From assembly GCF_000346615.1 (NCBI RefSeq), contig NZ_ANNU01000010.1:62001-126000 (forward strand): a DNA stretch of 64,000 nt, given 5' to 3'. The position numbers and the translations under genes are program-made. Numbering within the stretch: position 1 is the first letter of the stretch; each line of letters starts with the position of its first letter. The DNA comes from Nafulsella turpanensis ZLM-10. GTDB taxonomy: Bacteria; Bacteroidota; Bacteroidia; Cytophagales; Cyclobacteriaceae. The notes under the pieces are model-generated. The model was given only the letters and a program-made list of their open reading frames with translations, was not told the origin of the DNA and made no database searches. Positions 62,385-64,000 of this stretch are shown here, in pieces.

Positions 62385-63187
62385 TTTTGAGCGGTTTATT
62401 ACGGAGATGCCTTCCGTTGAAGACCCTCTTCCGGGTGAGCTGCTCCCCTGGAGAAGGAGCGTTGCTGAGGTGGGTGTAAAAAGTTTCATGTGTTGTTGTT
62501 GTAAAAGGTCAGTTCATAGTTTGTTTTTTCTGTATTTCCTCCCTTGCGGGAGGTCGGGTTTCCCTGCTGTTCTTCCTTTTCCAGATCCGGTGAGGCGTAT
62601 GATCTTTTTGATGCCTGCCTGGCTGCCCCGGGCGCTTCTTATCCGGCTTTCTTCCTGCAGAAAGAATCTTCAGTAGCCTTTGCAGGCTAATACCGGAAAA
62701 AAGATGATGCAATATGGAAAAAGGAAATCTGCGGGGGATCTTCCGGTTTGGGCCGGAAACGGAGTAGGCTTTGTAATGGGTTGCGGTACCGGGGTACCTG
62801 CTCTTTTGCGTACGAAGAAGCCGCTTAAAGCTTCCCTGGTACTGTCCTTTTTTTAATGAATGCTTTTTAAGTTTAATGGTCTTATAAAAAATTCCCGGAT
62901 ACCTCTTAACCTTCCTGAAGCAGAAAGTTCAATGTTCTCCTCACCATTCCTCCCTGCCTCAAAAATGTTTCCGAGATAGAAGATAGAGCCGGAATCTGTC
63001 CGGCTAAAGTGGCCATAACTAATTTACAGCCGCTGCTTACATTTCAAACTTATTACACACTTACTATCAGTATGTTATAACAAATATACGCGTGATAGCC
63101 ACTTACTTCAATACACAATTTTGTGTATTTTACATATATTTTTTTAAATTAAGCAGTCATTTTTTAGCTAAGGAAGCTTTAACCCTT
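62385..63187. other. Intergenic region of about 700-800 bp upstream of the LuxR regulator
   Basis: Separates the divergent MBG and LuxR-type genes. A GGTACC-GG-GGTACC dyad lies at 62785-62798, and a cleaner AT-rich dyad is at 63110-63129. No credible ORF was found in the middle part. Confidence 0.4.
63110..63129. promoter_or_regulatory. 20-bp palindrome, candidate operator of the LuxR-type gene
   Basis: AATACACAA-TT-TTGTGTATT is a perfect 9-bp dyad with a 2-bp centre, 59 bases before the ATG at 63188. The position fits autoregulation or control by another dimeric regulator. Confidence 0.45.
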
Positions 63188-63964
63188 ATGGAACACCTAC
63201 CAGGCTATTCATTTACCCAGTATTTGCAAAAAGTCAGCTCATTAAACACTTCCCGGGAGGAGGTGTGCGAGTTAGAAAAGTACCCGGAGCAGCATCCTTT
63301 CCTGGAGGAAGGGCCAACCGTCAGTTATATCCTGGATTACCGGACCGGGAGGTATTACCATTTTAGCGCGGGGGTAAAGCAGCTCACCGGCTATGAAAGG
63401 GAGCAGTTTCTGGCAGAGGGCATTGCCCTTACTATTCTCCAGCATAACCAGCAGGATGCTGAAGTCTTTTACAATACTATTTTTCCAAAACGCATACAGT
63501 TTATCCAGGAACTGGATCCCGACAGTCATCCTGACTACTGCTTTCAGCACACCTTTCGCTTTCAGCACCGTGACCAGTACTTTATCACCCTCCTGCAGGA
63601 AAACAAAGTACTGAAGGCCGACCACCACGGACCGCTGGTTATTTTAGGCTTCTGGACAGATATTACCTCTTTCAGGGAGGACAATAAAATCACAGACGTC
63701 GTAAAATGTAAGAATGAGGAGGGAATACAGACTATCATCCAGGTGAACCATTACTTTCCGAAGGCAGGGGAAGGGCTCCTGTCTGTTCGGGAGCTGGAAA
63801 TACTGAAGCTGGTGCTGGAAGGAAACAGCAGCGAGGCCATCGCGGAAAAGCTGCACATCAGCAAGCATACTGTTTTCACCCACCGGGCACGCATCCGCGA
63901 AAAAGCAAATGCTAAAAATGTAGCAGACCTGATGCGCTACGCCACGGCCAATAATCTTATTTAA
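63188..63964 (+). CDS. PAS-LuxR-type transcriptional regulator
   Basis: 258 aa from ATG at 63188. A GTG at 63092 would add 32 mostly hydrophobic residues and would run through the palindrome, so it was not chosen. A PAS-like domain lies at about residues 35-175 (SYILDYRTGRYYHFSAGV, LTGYEREQFLAEG, ILGFWTDITSF). The C-terminal HTH_LuxR is canonical: LSVRELEILKLVLEGNSSEA, AEKLHISKHTVFTHRARI and NVADLMRYA. It should bind DNA as a dimer and respond to a signal at the PAS domain. No linked kinase or target is obvious, but it is divergent from the T9SS-exported MBG gene. Confidence 0.9.
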   Translation: MEHLPGYSFTQYLQKVSSLNTSREEVCELEKYPEQHPFLEEGPTVSYILDYRTGRYYHFSAGVKQLTGYEREQFLAEGIALTILQHNQQDAEVFYNTIFPKRIQFIQELDPDSHPDYCFQHTFRFQHRDQYFITLLQENKVLKADHHGPLVILGFWTDITSFREDNKITDVVKCKNEEGIQTIIQVNHYFPKAGEGLLSVRELEILKLVLEGNSSEAIAEKLHISKHTVFTHRARIREKANAKNVADLMRYATANNLI

Positions 63965-64000
63965 ACCGGCAGGGCGGCATATCCCTGCGATGCCTAATGC

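Noticed and set aside
1-64000. CRISPR array, tRNA, rRNA, integrase, transposase or phage genes
   Set aside because: None seen on reading both strands. No regular spacer-repeat series and no cloverleaf candidate stood out, though a dedicated tRNA or RNA-family search was not possible here.

Overview
The window looks like a chromosomal segment of a Bacteroidota bacterium, most likely order Cytophagales. The signs are a TonB-dependent receptor with an N-terminal carboxypeptidase-D-regulatory-like domain, a secreted protein with a type IX secretion (T9SS) C-terminal sorting domain, many short lipoproteins with Bacteroidota-style signals, DUF3347 and HYC_CC_PP copper-locus proteins, and -7 boxes of the TAnnTTTG type before several genes. 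No tRNA, rRNA, CRISPR array, transposase or phage gene was found. The genus cannot be fixed from the sequence alone.

Layout. 1-5 kb: two tandem FKBP-type prolyl isomerase lipoproteins, nrnA (DHH phosphoesterase), ndk, a flippase-like membrane protein and scpA. 5-13.4 kb: dxs, an alpha/beta hydrolase, a lipoprotein, a thioredoxin-like protein, a secreted dipeptidyl peptidase IV and an unknown membrane protein with a zinc ribbon. 13.6-18.3 kb: an M19 dipeptidase divergent from a kynurenine-pathway operon (3-hydroxyanthranilate dioxygenase, kynureninase, kynurenine 3-monooxygenase). 18.3-22 kb: a TerB-like protein, a CrtI/CrtD-type carotenoid desaturase and an MltF-like lytic transglycosylase. 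22.5-28 kb: a complete HAE1-type RND efflux operon (adaptor, pump, TolC). 28.5-38.8 kb: a TonB-dependent receptor, a small beta-barrel protein, TamB and an unknown protein. 38.9-51.8 kb: a copper/silver-type metal-handling region with a DUF3347 lipoprotein, two CusB-like adaptors (one fused to DUF3347), a TolC, a split CusA, an HYC_CC_PP protein, a DUF1080 lipoprotein, a Cys-rich four-helix copper-binding protein, and a His/Met-rich SPW-VKOR membrane protein. 52-64 kb: a decayed MscS channel, a PAS histidine kinase broken by one in-frame stop, an Ig-like repeat lipoprotein, an M20 amidohydrolase, a T9SS-exported MBG-repeat protein and a PAS-LuxR regulator.

The most notable observation is at 45957-47652. 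The CusA metal pump is cut in two, in the cytoplasmic loop between TM4 and TM5, by an approximately 0.4 kb element. The element encodes a four-helix-bundle protein of the 23S rRNA intervening-sequence (S23/IVP) family and is bounded by an imperfect 31-bp inverted repeat (27 of 31 positions match). Both pump halves keep the same reading frame and all recognisable functional residues, and the small ORF overlaps the upstream half by ATGA. This resembles a 23S rRNA intervening sequence sitting inside a protein-coding gene. A related but empty inverted repeat lies at 2949-3024.

Other points for follow-up are the in-frame stop in the sensor kinase (53245-53247), the truncated and frameshifted mscS remnant (52011-52546), a 66-bp near-identical direct repeat inside the MBG gene, and long inverted repeats upstream of the kynurenine operon.
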